Below, piece by piece: positions 7,925-14,869 of a stretch of DNA of 64,000 bases. The stretch covers positions 2,356,001 through 2,420,000 of the forward strand of contig CP148265.1 of the NCBI GenBank assembly GCA_045345765.1, given 5' to 3'. Position 1 is the first letter of the stretch; every line of letters begins with the position of its first letter. Both the position numbers and the translations under genes were made by a program. Origin of the DNA: JAOARY01 sp045345765. Lineage in GTDB: Bacteria > Bacillota > Clostridia > Peptostreptococcales > Peptostreptococcaceae. Below the pieces are notes generated by a model, which was given only the letters and a program-made list of their open reading frames with translations, did no database searches and had not been told where the DNA came from.

Positions 7925-8364
7925 GTGCAAATATAGATGATATGAGTAGTGAAATATATTCATTTGTATTTGAAAATTTATTCAATTTAAATGCATTAGA
8001 TGTATATTGTGAATCTATTTTTATGAAAAAAAATAGACCTGCATACAAATTAAATGTTATTTGTGATGAAAAAGATTTGGATAATATTTGTGAATTTATC
8101 TTAGAACAAACATCAACAATTGGTCTTAGATATCATGAAATAAAAAGAAAAATTTTGGAAAGAAAAATAATAAAATTCAAAACAAAATATGGAAATGTAA
8201 GTGTGAAAATGATTTACAAAGATAAAAAATTATTAAGATATACACCAGAATATGAAGAGTGCAAAGAAATATCTAAAAATTTTAATATACCACTTATAGA
8301 AGTCTACGATGAAATAAAATACAAGGTTAAGGATTTTTACAGACAATTCAGTAAAAAGAAATAA
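7906..8364 (+). CDS. larC: LarC C-terminal part (read after -1 frameshift, LarC2)
   Basis: This frame carries the conserved C-terminal LarC domain that binds CTP and completes nickel insertion. It begins in the frameshifted reading (EELYEISANIDDMSSEIYSF) and runs to LIEVYDEIKYKVKDFYRQFSKKK, with no stop between. The first ATG in this frame (7942) falls inside the conserved ANIDDM motif and has no ribosome site, so independent initiation is unlikely to give a functional protein. I treat it as the second half of one frameshifted gene, not as a pseudogene. Confidence 0.85.
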   Translation, partial: EELYEISANIDDMSSEIYSFVFENLFNLNALDVYCESIFMKKNRPAYKLNVICDEKDLDNICEFILEQTSTIGLRYHEIKRKILERKIIKFKTKYGNVSVKMIYKDKKLLRYTPEYEECKEISKNFNIPLIEVYDEIKYKVKDFYRQFSKKK

Positions 8365-8376
8365 TTAAAAAAACTA

Positions 8377-8405
8377 TTGACTTTAAAATAGATTTTTGTT
8401 AGATT
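8377..8405 (+). promoter_or_regulatory. Promoter of the guaBA leader
   Basis: TTGACT (8377-8382), a 17-base spacer and TAGATT (8400-8405) lie just after the larC stop and about 50 bases before the riboswitch. Confidence 0.6.
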
Positions 8406-8455
8406 ATACATCAATAAATAAAAAAATGAATACAAAGTATTATAAAAAATAAAAA

Positions 8456-8524
8456 ACCCATATATATTCAATAATAAGGATTGAATGTCTCTACAAAGAA
8501 ACCGAAAATTTCTAAGCTATGGGT
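8456..8524 (+). promoter_or_regulatory. Purine riboswitch aptamer, guanine type (guaBA leader)
   Basis: P1 pairs ACCCATA (8456) with TATGGGT (8518-8524). P2 is TTCAAT/ATTGAA and P3 is AGAAA/TTTCT, with the conserved junction TCTCTAC. The ligand-choosing base just before TATGGG is C, which marks guanine specificity, as opposed to U for adenine. The 3' strand of P1 can also pair with the 5' arm of the terminator at 8634. Guanine binding should therefore release the terminator and shut off guaB-guaA. Confidence 0.9.
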
Positions 8525-8633
8525 GGATTTTTAAGTTTTATATATTTTGATTAAAATAAAAAATAATAAAGGCTTGTGTGTATGGGGTAGTATATATAAA
8601 TTTTTTATTATATCAAATTATTTTTGTCTGAAT

Positions 8634-8702
8634 AAAAACTCATGAATTCACCTAGGGCTTAAGATATTTAAGATCATTTAGGTGTGTTTATGAGTTTTTT
8701 TA
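8634..8702 (+). terminator. Riboswitch-controlled terminator upstream of guaB
   Basis: Arms AAAACTCAT...CACCTA and TTAGGTG...ATGAGTTTT enclose an inner CTTAA/TTAAG helix and are followed by a T-run. The 5' arm (about 8635-8652) is largely complementary, including wobble pairs, to 8522-8539 at the end of the aptamer, giving an alternative antiterminator. Confidence 0.85.
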
Positions 8703-8772
8703 ATATAATATGTTTATGATTTGTAAATAAAGATAATTATTATAATAGATAAAAATATTTGGAGGCGAACTT

Positions 8773-10236
8773 ATGAGTAAAATAGTTAAAGAAGGATTAA
8801 CTTTTGATGATGTATTATTAATACCACAAAAATCGGATGTATTACCAAAGGAAGTAGACATATCAACATACATAACAAAAACATTAAAATTAAATATACC
8901 TATAATGAGTGCAGGGATGGATACTGTAACTGAATCTAAAATGGCAATAGCTATGGCTAGAGAAGGTGGAATAGGTGTAATTCATAAAAATATGTCAATA
9001 GAAATGCAATGTGAAGAAGTTGATAAAGTTAAAAGAAGTGAAAATGGAGTAATAGTAGACCCATTTTATCTTACGGCAGATAAGACTTTAGAAGATGCAG
9101 ATAAACTTATGGGACATTATAGAATATCAGGTGTACCAATAGTTGATAATAATAAAAAGTTAATAGGAATAATAACTAATAGAGATATAAGATTCGAAAA
9201 AGATTTTACTAAAGGTATAGAAGATGTTATGACAAAAGAAAATCTAATAGTAGCAAAAGAAGGAATTACTATGGATGAAGCAAAACATATACTTATGAAA
9301 CATAAAATCGAAAAGCTTCCAATTGTAAACGAAGAAAATGAGTTAAAAGGACTTATAACAATAAAAGATATAGAAAAGAAAATAAAATATCCAAATTCAG
9401 CAACTGATGAAAGAGGTAGATTATTATGTGCAGCAGCTGTTGGAATAACAAATAATATGATGGAGAGAGTAGATGCACTTAAAGAATCTCAAGTTGACCT
9501 TATAGTATTAGATAGTGCGCATGGGCATTCTCAAGGTATAATAAATGCAGTAAAAAATATAAAAGCTAAATATCCAGAGCTTCAAGTGGTAGCAGGAAAT
9601 GTAGCTACTAAAGAAGCAACAAAAGATTTAATTGAAGCTGGAGCTGACTGTATCAAAGTTGGTATAGGACCAGGATCAATATGTACAACAAGAGTAGTAG
9701 CAGGAATAGGAGTACCACAAGTTACTGCTATAATGGATTGCTTTGAAGCTGCTAAGGAAGCTGGTATTCCTATAATAGCAGATGGAGGAATCAAATACTC
9801 AGGAGATATAGTAAAGGCAATTGCTTCTGGTGGAGCAGTAGTTATGATGGGTTCTATGTTTGCAGGAACAGATGAAAGTCCAGGAGAAAGAATTATATAC
9901 AAAGGTAGAGCATTTAAAGCATATAGAGGAATGGGTTCTATAGGAGCTATGAAAGCTGGTTCTACAGATAGATATTTCCAAGATAATGCTAAAAAGTTGG
10001 TTCCAGAAGGTGTAGAAGCAATGGTTGCATTTAAAGGTTCAGTATCAGATATAATATATCAAATGATAGGTGGATTAAGAGCCGGAATGGGATATTGTGG
10101 AGCGAAAGATATTAATACATTAATAGAAACAGGTAAATTCACAAAAATAACAGGTGCAGGACTTAAAGAAAGTCATCCACATGATGTTACAATAACAAAA
10201 GAATCACCAAATTACAGCGCTTCGGAGGGAAATTAA
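8773..10236 (+). CDS. guaB: Inosine-5'-monophosphate dehydrogenase
   Basis: GuaB oxidises IMP to XMP with NAD, the committed step to GMP. The 487-aa protein has the usual TIM barrel interrupted by a CBS-domain pair (about residues 95-205: SGVPIVDNNKKLIGIITNRD, KLPIVNEENELKGLITIKD). The catalytic cysteine loop is GPGSICTTR near residue 302, with the flap region AYRGMGSIGAMKAGS downstream. An AGGCGA-type site precedes the ATG. It is co-transcribed with guaA, which starts two bases after its stop, under the guanine riboswitch. Confidence 0.98.
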   Translation: MSKIVKEGLTFDDVLLIPQKSDVLPKEVDISTYITKTLKLNIPIMSAGMDTVTESKMAIAMAREGGIGVIHKNMSIEMQCEEVDKVKRSENGVIVDPFYLTADKTLEDADKLMGHYRISGVPIVDNNKKLIGIITNRDIRFEKDFTKGIEDVMTKENLIVAKEGITMDEAKHILMKHKIEKLPIVNEENELKGLITIKDIEKKIKYPNSATDERGRLLCAAAVGITNNMMERVDALKESQVDLIVLDSAHGHSQGIINAVKNIKAKYPELQVVAGNVATKEATKDLIEAGADCIKVGIGPGSICTTRVVAGIGVPQVTAIMDCFEAAKEAGIPIIADGGIKYSGDIVKAIASGGAVVMMGSMFAGTDESPGERIIYKGRAFKAYRGMGSIGAMKAGSTDRYFQDNAKKLVPEGVEAMVAFKGSVSDIIYQMIGGLRAGMGYCGAKDINTLIETGKFTKITGAGLKESHPHDVTITKESPNYSASEGN

Positions 10237-10237
10237 T

Positions 10238-11776
10238 ATGAATAAGGAATTAGTTTTAATTATAGATTTTGGTGGACAATACAACCAATTAATAGCTAGA
10301 AGAGTAAGAGATTTAAATGTATATTGTGAAATATTATCATACAAAACACCACTTGAAGAAATCAAGGCAAAGAATCCTAAGGGAATAATATTTACAGGAG
10401 GACCTTCATCAGTTTATGGAGAAGGAGCACCTACTTTAGATAAAGAAATATTTGAGCTTAATATACCTATATTAGGAATTTGTTATGGAGCACAACTTAT
10501 GACTCATTTACTTGGTGGAGAAGTAAAAAGAGCTAATAAGAAGGAATACGGAAAGACTAGCATAACATATGAAAAAGACGCTTTATTATTTGAAGGAATA
10601 AAGTCTGAAAACATTTGTTGGATGAGTCATACTGACCATATATCAAGAGCTCCAGAAGGATTTAAAATAACTTCTTACACAAAAGATTGTCCAGTAGCAG
10701 CATTAGAAAATAAAGAAAAGAATTTATATGCAGTTCAATTCCATCCAGAAGTTGAACATAGTATAAATGGTTCAGATATGTTAAGAAACTTCCTTTATAA
10801 TGCTTGTAAGGTTGAAGGTAACTGGACTATGGATAATTTCATAGAAGAGCAAGTTGCTAAATTAAAGGAAAAATTAAAGGATAAAAAAGTATTATGTGCT
10901 TTATCAGGTGGAGTTGATTCATCAGTAGCTGCGACTTTAGTTCATAGAGCTGTTGGAGATAACTTAACTTGTATATTTGTAGACCATGGTCTTTTAAGAA
11001 AAGATGAAGGAGATCAAGTTGAAGATATATTCACTAATAGAATAAAAATGAATCTTATAAGAGTTAATGCTCAAGATAGATTTTTAGATAAATTACAAGG
11101 TGTAAAAGAGCCAGAAGCAAAAAGAAAGATAATCGGAGAAGAATTTATTAGAGTGTTTGAAGCTGAGTCTAATAAATTAGGAAAGATAGATTTCTTAGTT
11201 CAAGGAACTATTTACCCTGATATAATAGAAAGTGGTGCTGGAGATAGTGGAGCATCAACTATCAAATCACATCATAATGTTGGTGGTCTTCCAGAAGATA
11301 TCGAATTTGAAATAGTTGAGCCATTAAGAGATTTATTTAAGGATGAAGTAAGAAAGTTAGGATTAGAACTAGGAATCCCTAAGGATTTAATATATAGACA
11401 TCCATTCCCAGGACCAGGTCTTGGTATAAGAGTAATTGGCGATGTAGATAAAGAAAAGCTAGATATATTAAGAGAAGCAGATGCTATATATATGGATGTA
11501 TTAAAAGAAGAGAACCTATATAGCGAAATATGGCAAGCTTTTGCTACACTTCCAGACGTTAAGACTGTTGGTGTTATGGGTGACGAAAGAACTTATGCTT
11601 ATTTGGTAGGTATAAGAGCAGTTACTTCTTCTGATGGTATGACTTCGGATTGGTACAAGATGCCTTATGATGTATTAGAAAAGATATCAAATAGAATAGT
11701 TAATGAAGTTGAGGGAGTTAATAGAGTAGTTTATGATATAACTTCTAAGCCTCCAGGAACTATTGAATGGGAGTAA
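10238..11776 (+). CDS. guaA: GMP synthase (glutamine-hydrolysing)
   Basis: GuaA converts XMP, ATP and glutamine to GMP. The 512-aa protein has an N-terminal class I glutaminase (GICYGAQLMTHLLGG with nucleophile Cys, and HPEVEHS), the ATP pyrophosphatase P-loop LSGGVDSSVAATL, and the C-terminal dimerisation domain ending KPPGTIEWE. All are complete and of normal length. The ribosome site GGAGG lies in the tail of guaB. Its expression follows guaB and the upstream guanine riboswitch. The type III toxin-antitoxin locus begins about 20 bases after its stop. Confidence 0.98.
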   Translation: MNKELVLIIDFGGQYNQLIARRVRDLNVYCEILSYKTPLEEIKAKNPKGIIFTGGPSSVYGEGAPTLDKEIFELNIPILGICYGAQLMTHLLGGEVKRANKKEYGKTSITYEKDALLFEGIKSENICWMSHTDHISRAPEGFKITSYTKDCPVAALENKEKNLYAVQFHPEVEHSINGSDMLRNFLYNACKVEGNWTMDNFIEEQVAKLKEKLKDKKVLCALSGGVDSSVAATLVHRAVGDNLTCIFVDHGLLRKDEGDQVEDIFTNRIKMNLIRVNAQDRFLDKLQGVKEPEAKRKIIGEEFIRVFEAESNKLGKIDFLVQGTIYPDIIESGAGDSGASTIKSHHNVGGLPEDIEFEIVEPLRDLFKDEVRKLGLELGIPKDLIYRHPFPGPGLGIRVIGDVDKEKLDILREADAIYMDVLKEENLYSEIWQAFATLPDVKTVGVMGDERTYAYLVGIRAVTSSDGMTSDWYKMPYDVLEKISNRIVNEVEGVNRVVYDITSKPPGTIEWE

Positions 11777-11795
11777 TATATTAGCCTAATAGGGT

Positions 11796-11824
11796 TTGAT
11801 AAATTAAAAAAAATATGATACAAT
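11796..11824 (+). promoter_or_regulatory. Promoter of the type III antitoxin RNA
   Basis: TTGATA (11796-11801), 17 bases, then TACAAT (11819-11824) place the start near 11831, a dozen bases before the first antitoxin repeat. Confidence 0.7.
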
Positions 11825-11842
11825 TAAATTAATAATAAGTAT

Positions 11843-11946
11843 CAAATGTTTGTCGCTTCTCGATAATGCGACTAATAAGATGTCGAGTACAAATGTTTGT
11901 CGCTTCTCGGCAATGCGACTAATAAGATGTCGAGTACAAATGTTTT
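11843..11946 (+). ncRNA. cptI: CptI-like type III antitoxin RNA: two 47-bp tandem repeats plus a partial third
   Basis: The unit starting CAAATGTTTGTCGCTTCTCG occurs at 11843-11889 and 11890-11936, differing at two bases, and a third copy begins at 11937. In each copy GTCGC pairs with GCGAC (11852-11856/11868-11872 and 11899-11903/11915-11919). The loop CTCG (11859-11862, 11906-11909) can pair with CGAG downstream (11884-11887, 11931-11934), so each unit should fold as an H-type pseudoknot. The two differing bases lie in the loop outside the pairing segments. This matches type III antitoxins, in which the toxin RNase cuts the transcript into pseudoknot units that bind and inhibit it. Confidence 0.85.
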
Positions 11947-11983
11947 AAAACCCTGTCTAGTTTTTAGACAGGGTTTTATTTTT
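11947..11983 (+). terminator. Terminator between antitoxin repeats and toxin gene
   Basis: AAAACCCTGTCT and AGACAGGGTTTT form a perfect 12-bp stem with a 7-base loop, followed by a T-rich tract. In type III loci this leaky terminator sets an excess of antitoxin RNA over toxin mRNA. Confidence 0.9.
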
Positions 11984-11993
11984 GGAGGAGAAA

Positions 11994-12488
11994 ATGTCAG
12001 TAGGTAAATTTTATTTTTTAAAGGATGAATATTTTAATACATATGTTGATAAAAATCTTATGGGGAATAAGGAGTCTAAAGGCAAAGAATTAAATGATAG
12101 ACCTTGCTTTTATTCATTCAAAGATAAAAGAACAGGATTAATATGGCTAATTCCAATATCATCAAAGGTTGATAAGTTTAAATCTATATATGAATATAAA
12201 GTAAAAAAAAATCGTAGATGTGATACTATTGTATTTGGTGAGGTTCTAGGTAGGAAAAAGGCTTTTTTGATACAAAATATGTGTCCTTGCACACCTAAGT
12301 ATTTAAAGAGTATTTATGTTGATTCAAGGAATAACGATACTCCTGTTCAAGTTAGTGATGATACAAAAAAGGAATTAATAAAAAAAGCTAAAAAAGTATT
12401 AACTCTTCATAGACAAGGTAGAAAGTTGATTTTTCCAGATGTTATTAATATAGAAAAAGAATTAATAAAAGAGATAAATAAAATATAA
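11994..12488 (+). CDS. cptN: Type III toxin-antitoxin toxin, CptN-like endoribonuclease
   Basis: This is a 164-aa protein of the CptN branch of the ToxN/AbiQ endoribonuclease superfamily. Recognisable stretches include SVGKFYFLKDEYF, LMGNKE, RPCFYSFKD, GLIWLIPISSKVDKF, CDTIVFGEVLG, KAFLIQNMCPCTPKYL and LHRQGRKLIFPDV. The start is ATG 11994, with GGAGGAG just upstream; the earlier in-frame TTG overlaps the ribosome site. Such toxins cut AU-rich mRNA and their own antitoxin transcript, and some give abortive phage resistance. The order promoter, repeats, terminator, toxin is complete. No catalytic defect is apparent, but I cannot assign the active residues by eye. Confidence 0.88.
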   Translation: MSVGKFYFLKDEYFNTYVDKNLMGNKESKGKELNDRPCFYSFKDKRTGLIWLIPISSKVDKFKSIYEYKVKKNRRCDTIVFGEVLGRKKAFLIQNMCPCTPKYLKSIYVDSRNNDTPVQVSDDTKKELIKKAKKVLTLHRQGRKLIFPDVINIEKELIKEINKI

Positions 12489-12582
12489 TAATTTGATTTT
12501 ATAAAAATAGAATTAAGTAATATGGTTTTTTGTAAAGTGGTTTTGGTAAAGACTTTTAGCAAGAAAATAATGTAATCTTTGA

Positions 12583-12628
12583 AGGTAGTATAAAAATGAA
12601 AAAATTCATTTTTATGCTACCTTTATTT
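12583..12628 (+). terminator. Hairpin terminator inside the ISL3-like element, after the toxin gene
   Basis: GGTAGTATAAAAATGAA and TTCATTTTTATGCTACC form a long stem followed by TTTATTTT. It probably also ends transcription of the toxin gene 95 bases upstream. Confidence 0.7.
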
Positions 12629-12643
12629 TGTTGATGGCTGAAA

Positions 12644-12776
12644 TTAGGTAAGTGTAGCTTGTAAAATTTCACATGTTATATTTTTTATTTTTTTATCAAT
12701 ACAAAATTCTTCATCAAAAATCCAAATTTTTTTCTTTTAAATTTAGTAAATTTATTATAGAATTATTAGTAGACAT
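12644..12776 (-). pseudogene. ISL3-type transposase N-terminal remnant, frameshifted
   Basis: On the minus strand an AAGGAG site lies 8 bases before ATG (12776-12774), followed by MSTNNSIINLLNLKEKNLDF and a stop. One surplus T in a T-run breaks the frame. The next frame continues DEEFCIDKKIKNITCEILQATLT before another stop, as expected for the N-terminal region of ISL3 transposases. The catalytic domain is missing. The start codon and ribosome site are buried in a long hairpin (TAGACATTTAG 12770-12780 with CTAAATGTCTA 12831-12841), a common IS device against read-through expression. Confidence 0.6.
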
Positions 12777-12908
12777 TTAGTTCACTCCTTAATGTGGTTT
12801 TAGGCGATTACATTATACAAGGACCTTGTGCTAAATGTCTATTTTTTTTGCAAAAAAATAAGTGTTGGATATTTCACCAACACCAAAAATTATACAACCT
12901 TAATAAAG

Positions 12909-12958
12909 CAGTAGAAGAATGAATAAATCATTTTTTTACTGTTTTTATTTTTTTGAAT
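12909..12958 (+). terminator. Hairpin with T-rich tail
   Basis: CAGTA and TACTG close a stem containing ATGA/TCAT, followed by TTTTTATTTTTTT. It lies just outside the ISL3-like element, with no gene directly before it. Confidence 0.5.
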
Positions 12959-13150
12959 TTATCATATAAATAATATCTAAAAAAATGGCGTCATTTGATG
13001 ATATCTTGGCACGGATTGTAGTTTGGTATATTTTATATAGTTGGTATACTTATATTAATACAGATTTGCGTTTATTTAGAACAATAGCTAGGAGTGATAA
13101 ATTTGTTTTATAATGTGAATTTAAATGATAACTAATAAATATTTGAAAGT

Positions 13151-13264
13151 ATGAATATCGAGATAGAAATAATCTTAAATGAGGCAGGCATTCCAAGTAG
13201 AGTAGTTAATATTATATTTAAAAAGTTTTATAAATTTAAAATAGAAAACTTAAATTTTTCATAA
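13151..13264 (+). CDS. Possible small ORF (37 aa)
   Basis: ATG at 13151 opens a 37-codon frame containing LNEAGIPSRVVNIIFKKFYK. The ribosome site is weak (TTTGAAAG). The composition looks coding-like, but it may be the remains of a larger gene, since the surrounding 13000-13330 region has no other frame. I do not recognise it. The rest of 12960-13330 shows nothing I can support. Confidence 0.25.
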   Translation: MNIEIEIILNEAGIPSRVVNIIFKKFYKFKIENLNFS

Positions 13265-13332
13265 ATTTTATCATTTAATGTATTAAATCTTCAAATTAAT
13301 GTTAAAATAATATAGGATAAATATTTAACATA

Positions 13333-13353
13333 GATTATCTTATTAAGATAATC
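13333..13353 (+). promoter_or_regulatory. Perfect inverted repeat upstream of the LytTR regulator
   Basis: GATTATCTT ATT AAGATAATC is a 9-bp perfect palindrome with a 3-base centre, ending 18 bases before the start codon at 13372. It could be an operator or a leader hairpin near the ribosome site GGAGG. Confidence 0.45.
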
Positions 13354-13371
13354 AGTAATTGGAGGTTTTAA

Positions 13372-14103
13372 ATGTTTAATTTTATAATATGTGAAGATGA
13401 TGAAACTTACAAACAAAAAGTTATAAATATAATACAGAGCTATTGTAAGAAGAATAATATATTATATGATATTGTGGTTGCAAAAAATGATAAAAATAGT
13501 CTTATAGATTATGTAAAGACGGTATTAGAGAGAAAAAACATATATATATTTGATATTGAACTTGGAAAAGACAAATGTGGAATCAATTTCGCAAACGAAG
13601 TTCGAAAATATGATAAAAATGGAGAGATAATTTTTACAACAAGCCATACCAAAAGAGTTATGGAAGTATTTAAGTACAAATTAAAAGTATTAGATTTTAT
13701 AGATAAGATGAATTACATGGAAGAAAAATTAATGGATGCAATAAAAAATGCAATAAAGAATAGTGATAAAGAAGAAGCATTTTTTTATGTTGAATCAGAC
13801 AACAAAAAACATAAATTTCATTTTGACAAAATCATATCTTTTCAAACCACATCCAAAAATCATAAATTAAAAATAAGAACTTTAACTGAAGAAGTTGAAT
13901 TTTATGGAACATTAAAAGAAATAGAATCTAAATTAAATTCCAAATTTGTAAGAGTACATAGAGCATTTATAATCAATGAAGAATATCTTGATTATAAAAA
14001 AAGTGATTTAAAAAATGGAAGATTAATTATGAAAGATGATTCCCAGTGTTTGATTTCTAGAAATGGAATAAAACTAATTAATAAATTAAGATTTATAAAT
14101 TAA
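13372..14103 (+). CDS. LytTR-family response regulator, AgrA-like
   Basis: The 243-aa regulator has an N-terminal receiver (acidic EDDE at 8-11, phospho-acceptor Asp61 in IFDIELG, Thr/Ser in TTSH, Lys in DFIDK) and a C-terminal LytTR DNA-binding domain (FYVESDNKKHKFHF, FVRVHRAFIINEEYL). This is the layout of AgrA, VirR and ComE. No kinase gene is beside it; the AgrC-like kinase at 61421 and agrBD at 60380 are the only peptide-signalling parts seen. Whether they work together cannot be shown here. It stands alone between the ISL3-like element and the permease gene, with a palindrome in its leader. Confidence 0.85.
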   Translation: MFNFIICEDDETYKQKVINIIQSYCKKNNILYDIVVAKNDKNSLIDYVKTVLERKNIYIFDIELGKDKCGINFANEVRKYDKNGEIIFTTSHTKRVMEVFKYKLKVLDFIDKMNYMEEKLMDAIKNAIKNSDKEEAFFYVESDNKKHKFHFDKIISFQTTSKNHKLKIRTLTEEVEFYGTLKEIESKLNSKFVRVHRAFIINEEYLDYKKSDLKNGRLIMKDDSQCLISRNGIKLINKLRFIN

Positions 14104-14121
14104 AAGAAGTATTAATAGTAG

Positions 14122-14271
14122 ACAAAATAAAAATACTGCAAAATATTTTAATATATTTTGCAGTAAAATGAAATAAAACCGATCTAATAAATCGAAAATA
14201 ATAAAAATAGAAAAACTCAAAATCTACTGGTATAAAGAAAAAACCTTCACCTGGGAAGAGTATCTCCTTAC
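14122..14271 (-). ncRNA. Candidate minus-strand small RNA
   Basis: On the minus strand, TTGACT (14305-14300), 16 bases and TATACT (14283-14278) form a good promoter, with start near 14271. The transcript has a CTTC/GAAG mini-hairpin with a T-run (14258-14234) and then a strong hairpin (TACTGCAAAATAT with its complement, 14134-14165) followed on this strand by TTTTTATTTTG. The hairpin lacks a T-tract on the plus strand, so it fits a minus-strand transcript better than the end of the upstream regulator gene. There is no ORF. This is inferred only from promoter and terminator signals. Confidence 0.35.
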
Positions 14272-14540
14272 ACTTATAGTATAATATATAAATAATTTAA
14301 GTCAATGCAAATTACTTAGAAAGTTATTATGATGACGTGAATTGTCGATATAAAAAAAATTTTATGTAGAATTAAGAAAATTGATAAAATTATTCATAAA
14401 AAAATTCAATTAAACAAAAATTATAAAAATTTAACCGCGATTACAAATATATTAAAAAACCTTAATATATTTCAAAATAGAGGTTTAAAATAAATTTACG
14501 AATGATTTTTTATAAAAACAAAAAAATATTCGATTTTCTA

Positions 14541-14569
14541 TTGACTTTTATTTTTATATAAATTAGAAT
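14541..14569 (+). promoter_or_regulatory. Promoter of the purine permease leader
   Basis: TTGACT (14541-14546), 17 bases, TAGAAT (14564-14569). It closely resembles the guaBA leader promoter. Confidence 0.75.
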
Positions 14570-14609
14570 GTAGTCATGAGATAGATAATAAAAAATTAAA
14601 TAAAAAGTT

Positions 14610-14681
14610 TTGCTTATATAATTTCAATAATATGGTTTGAGAGTTTCTACAAGATACCGTAAATATCTTAGCTATGAGTAA
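14610..14681 (+). promoter_or_regulatory. Purine riboswitch aptamer, guanine type (permease leader)
   Basis: P1 pairs TTGCTTATA (14610-14618) with TATGAGTAA (14673-14681), with two wobbles. P2 pairs TTTCAA with TTTGAGA, P3 pairs AAGAT with ATCTT, and the junction is GTTTCTAC. The base before TATGAG is C, indicating guanine or hypoxanthine binding. It controls the terminator at 14735. Confidence 0.9.
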
Positions 14682-14734
14682 TTCTTCCTTTTAAATAATT
14701 AAGTTTATAATATATCCTTATTATTTTTGTGATT

Positions 14735-14777
14735 AAAGCTGGAAGTTTTACTTATATTGTAACTTTTGGCTTTTTTA
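14735..14777 (+). terminator. Riboswitch-controlled terminator before the purine permease
   Basis: AAAGC..AAGTT and AACTT..GCTTT arms are followed by TTTTTT. It stands about 55 bases after the aptamer, where ligand binding would favour its formation. Confidence 0.75.
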
Positions 14778-14869
14778 TTTGCAAAAGTTAAAAGTATATT
14801 GTTTGATTTTAAATACTTGGATTAAGTATTTTATAAATTTAAAATTTTTTAATTATTTAGGAGGAAGAA

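Larger units (their letters stand above)
12524..12899 (-). mobile_element. Internally deleted ISL3-like element (376 bp)
   Basis: The right edge reads, on the minus strand, GGTTGTATAATTTTTGGTG then TTGGTGAAATATCC. The left edge on the plus strand is GGTTTTTTGTAAAGTGG then TTTTGGTAAAG. These act as imperfect terminal inverted repeats. Inside are the start and first codons of a transposase on the minus strand, then a deletion, then a conserved hairpin (GGTAG...CTACC). The same two ends and hairpin recur at 61213-61411. Assignment to ISL3 rests on the transposase N-terminus and the GGCTCTTTGTCAAATGG-like end of the other copy. No clear 8-bp target duplication is visible. Confidence 0.6.

Noticed and set aside
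7154..8364. larC considered as a disrupted pseudogene
   Set aside because: The join falls exactly on a phased A AAA AAG heptamer, and frameshifted larC is known in other bacteria; both halves are well conserved.
11843..11946. Tandem 47-bp repeats considered as a CRISPR array or recombination site
   Set aside because: The copies are contiguous with no unique spacers, lie between a promoter and terminator, fold as pseudoknots, and precede a CptN-like toxin, all of which fits a type III antitoxin better.
12770..12841. Long hairpin TAGACATTTAG...CTAAATGTCTA considered as a plus-strand terminator of the toxin gene
   Set aside because: It encloses the ribosome site and start of the minus-strand transposase remnant, and an earlier terminator at 12583 already serves the toxin gene.
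13011..13030. TTGGCACGGATTGTAG considered as a sigma-54 promoter
   Set aside because: The -12 GC element is not at the required spacing from the -24 GG, and no enhancer-binding regulator is near.
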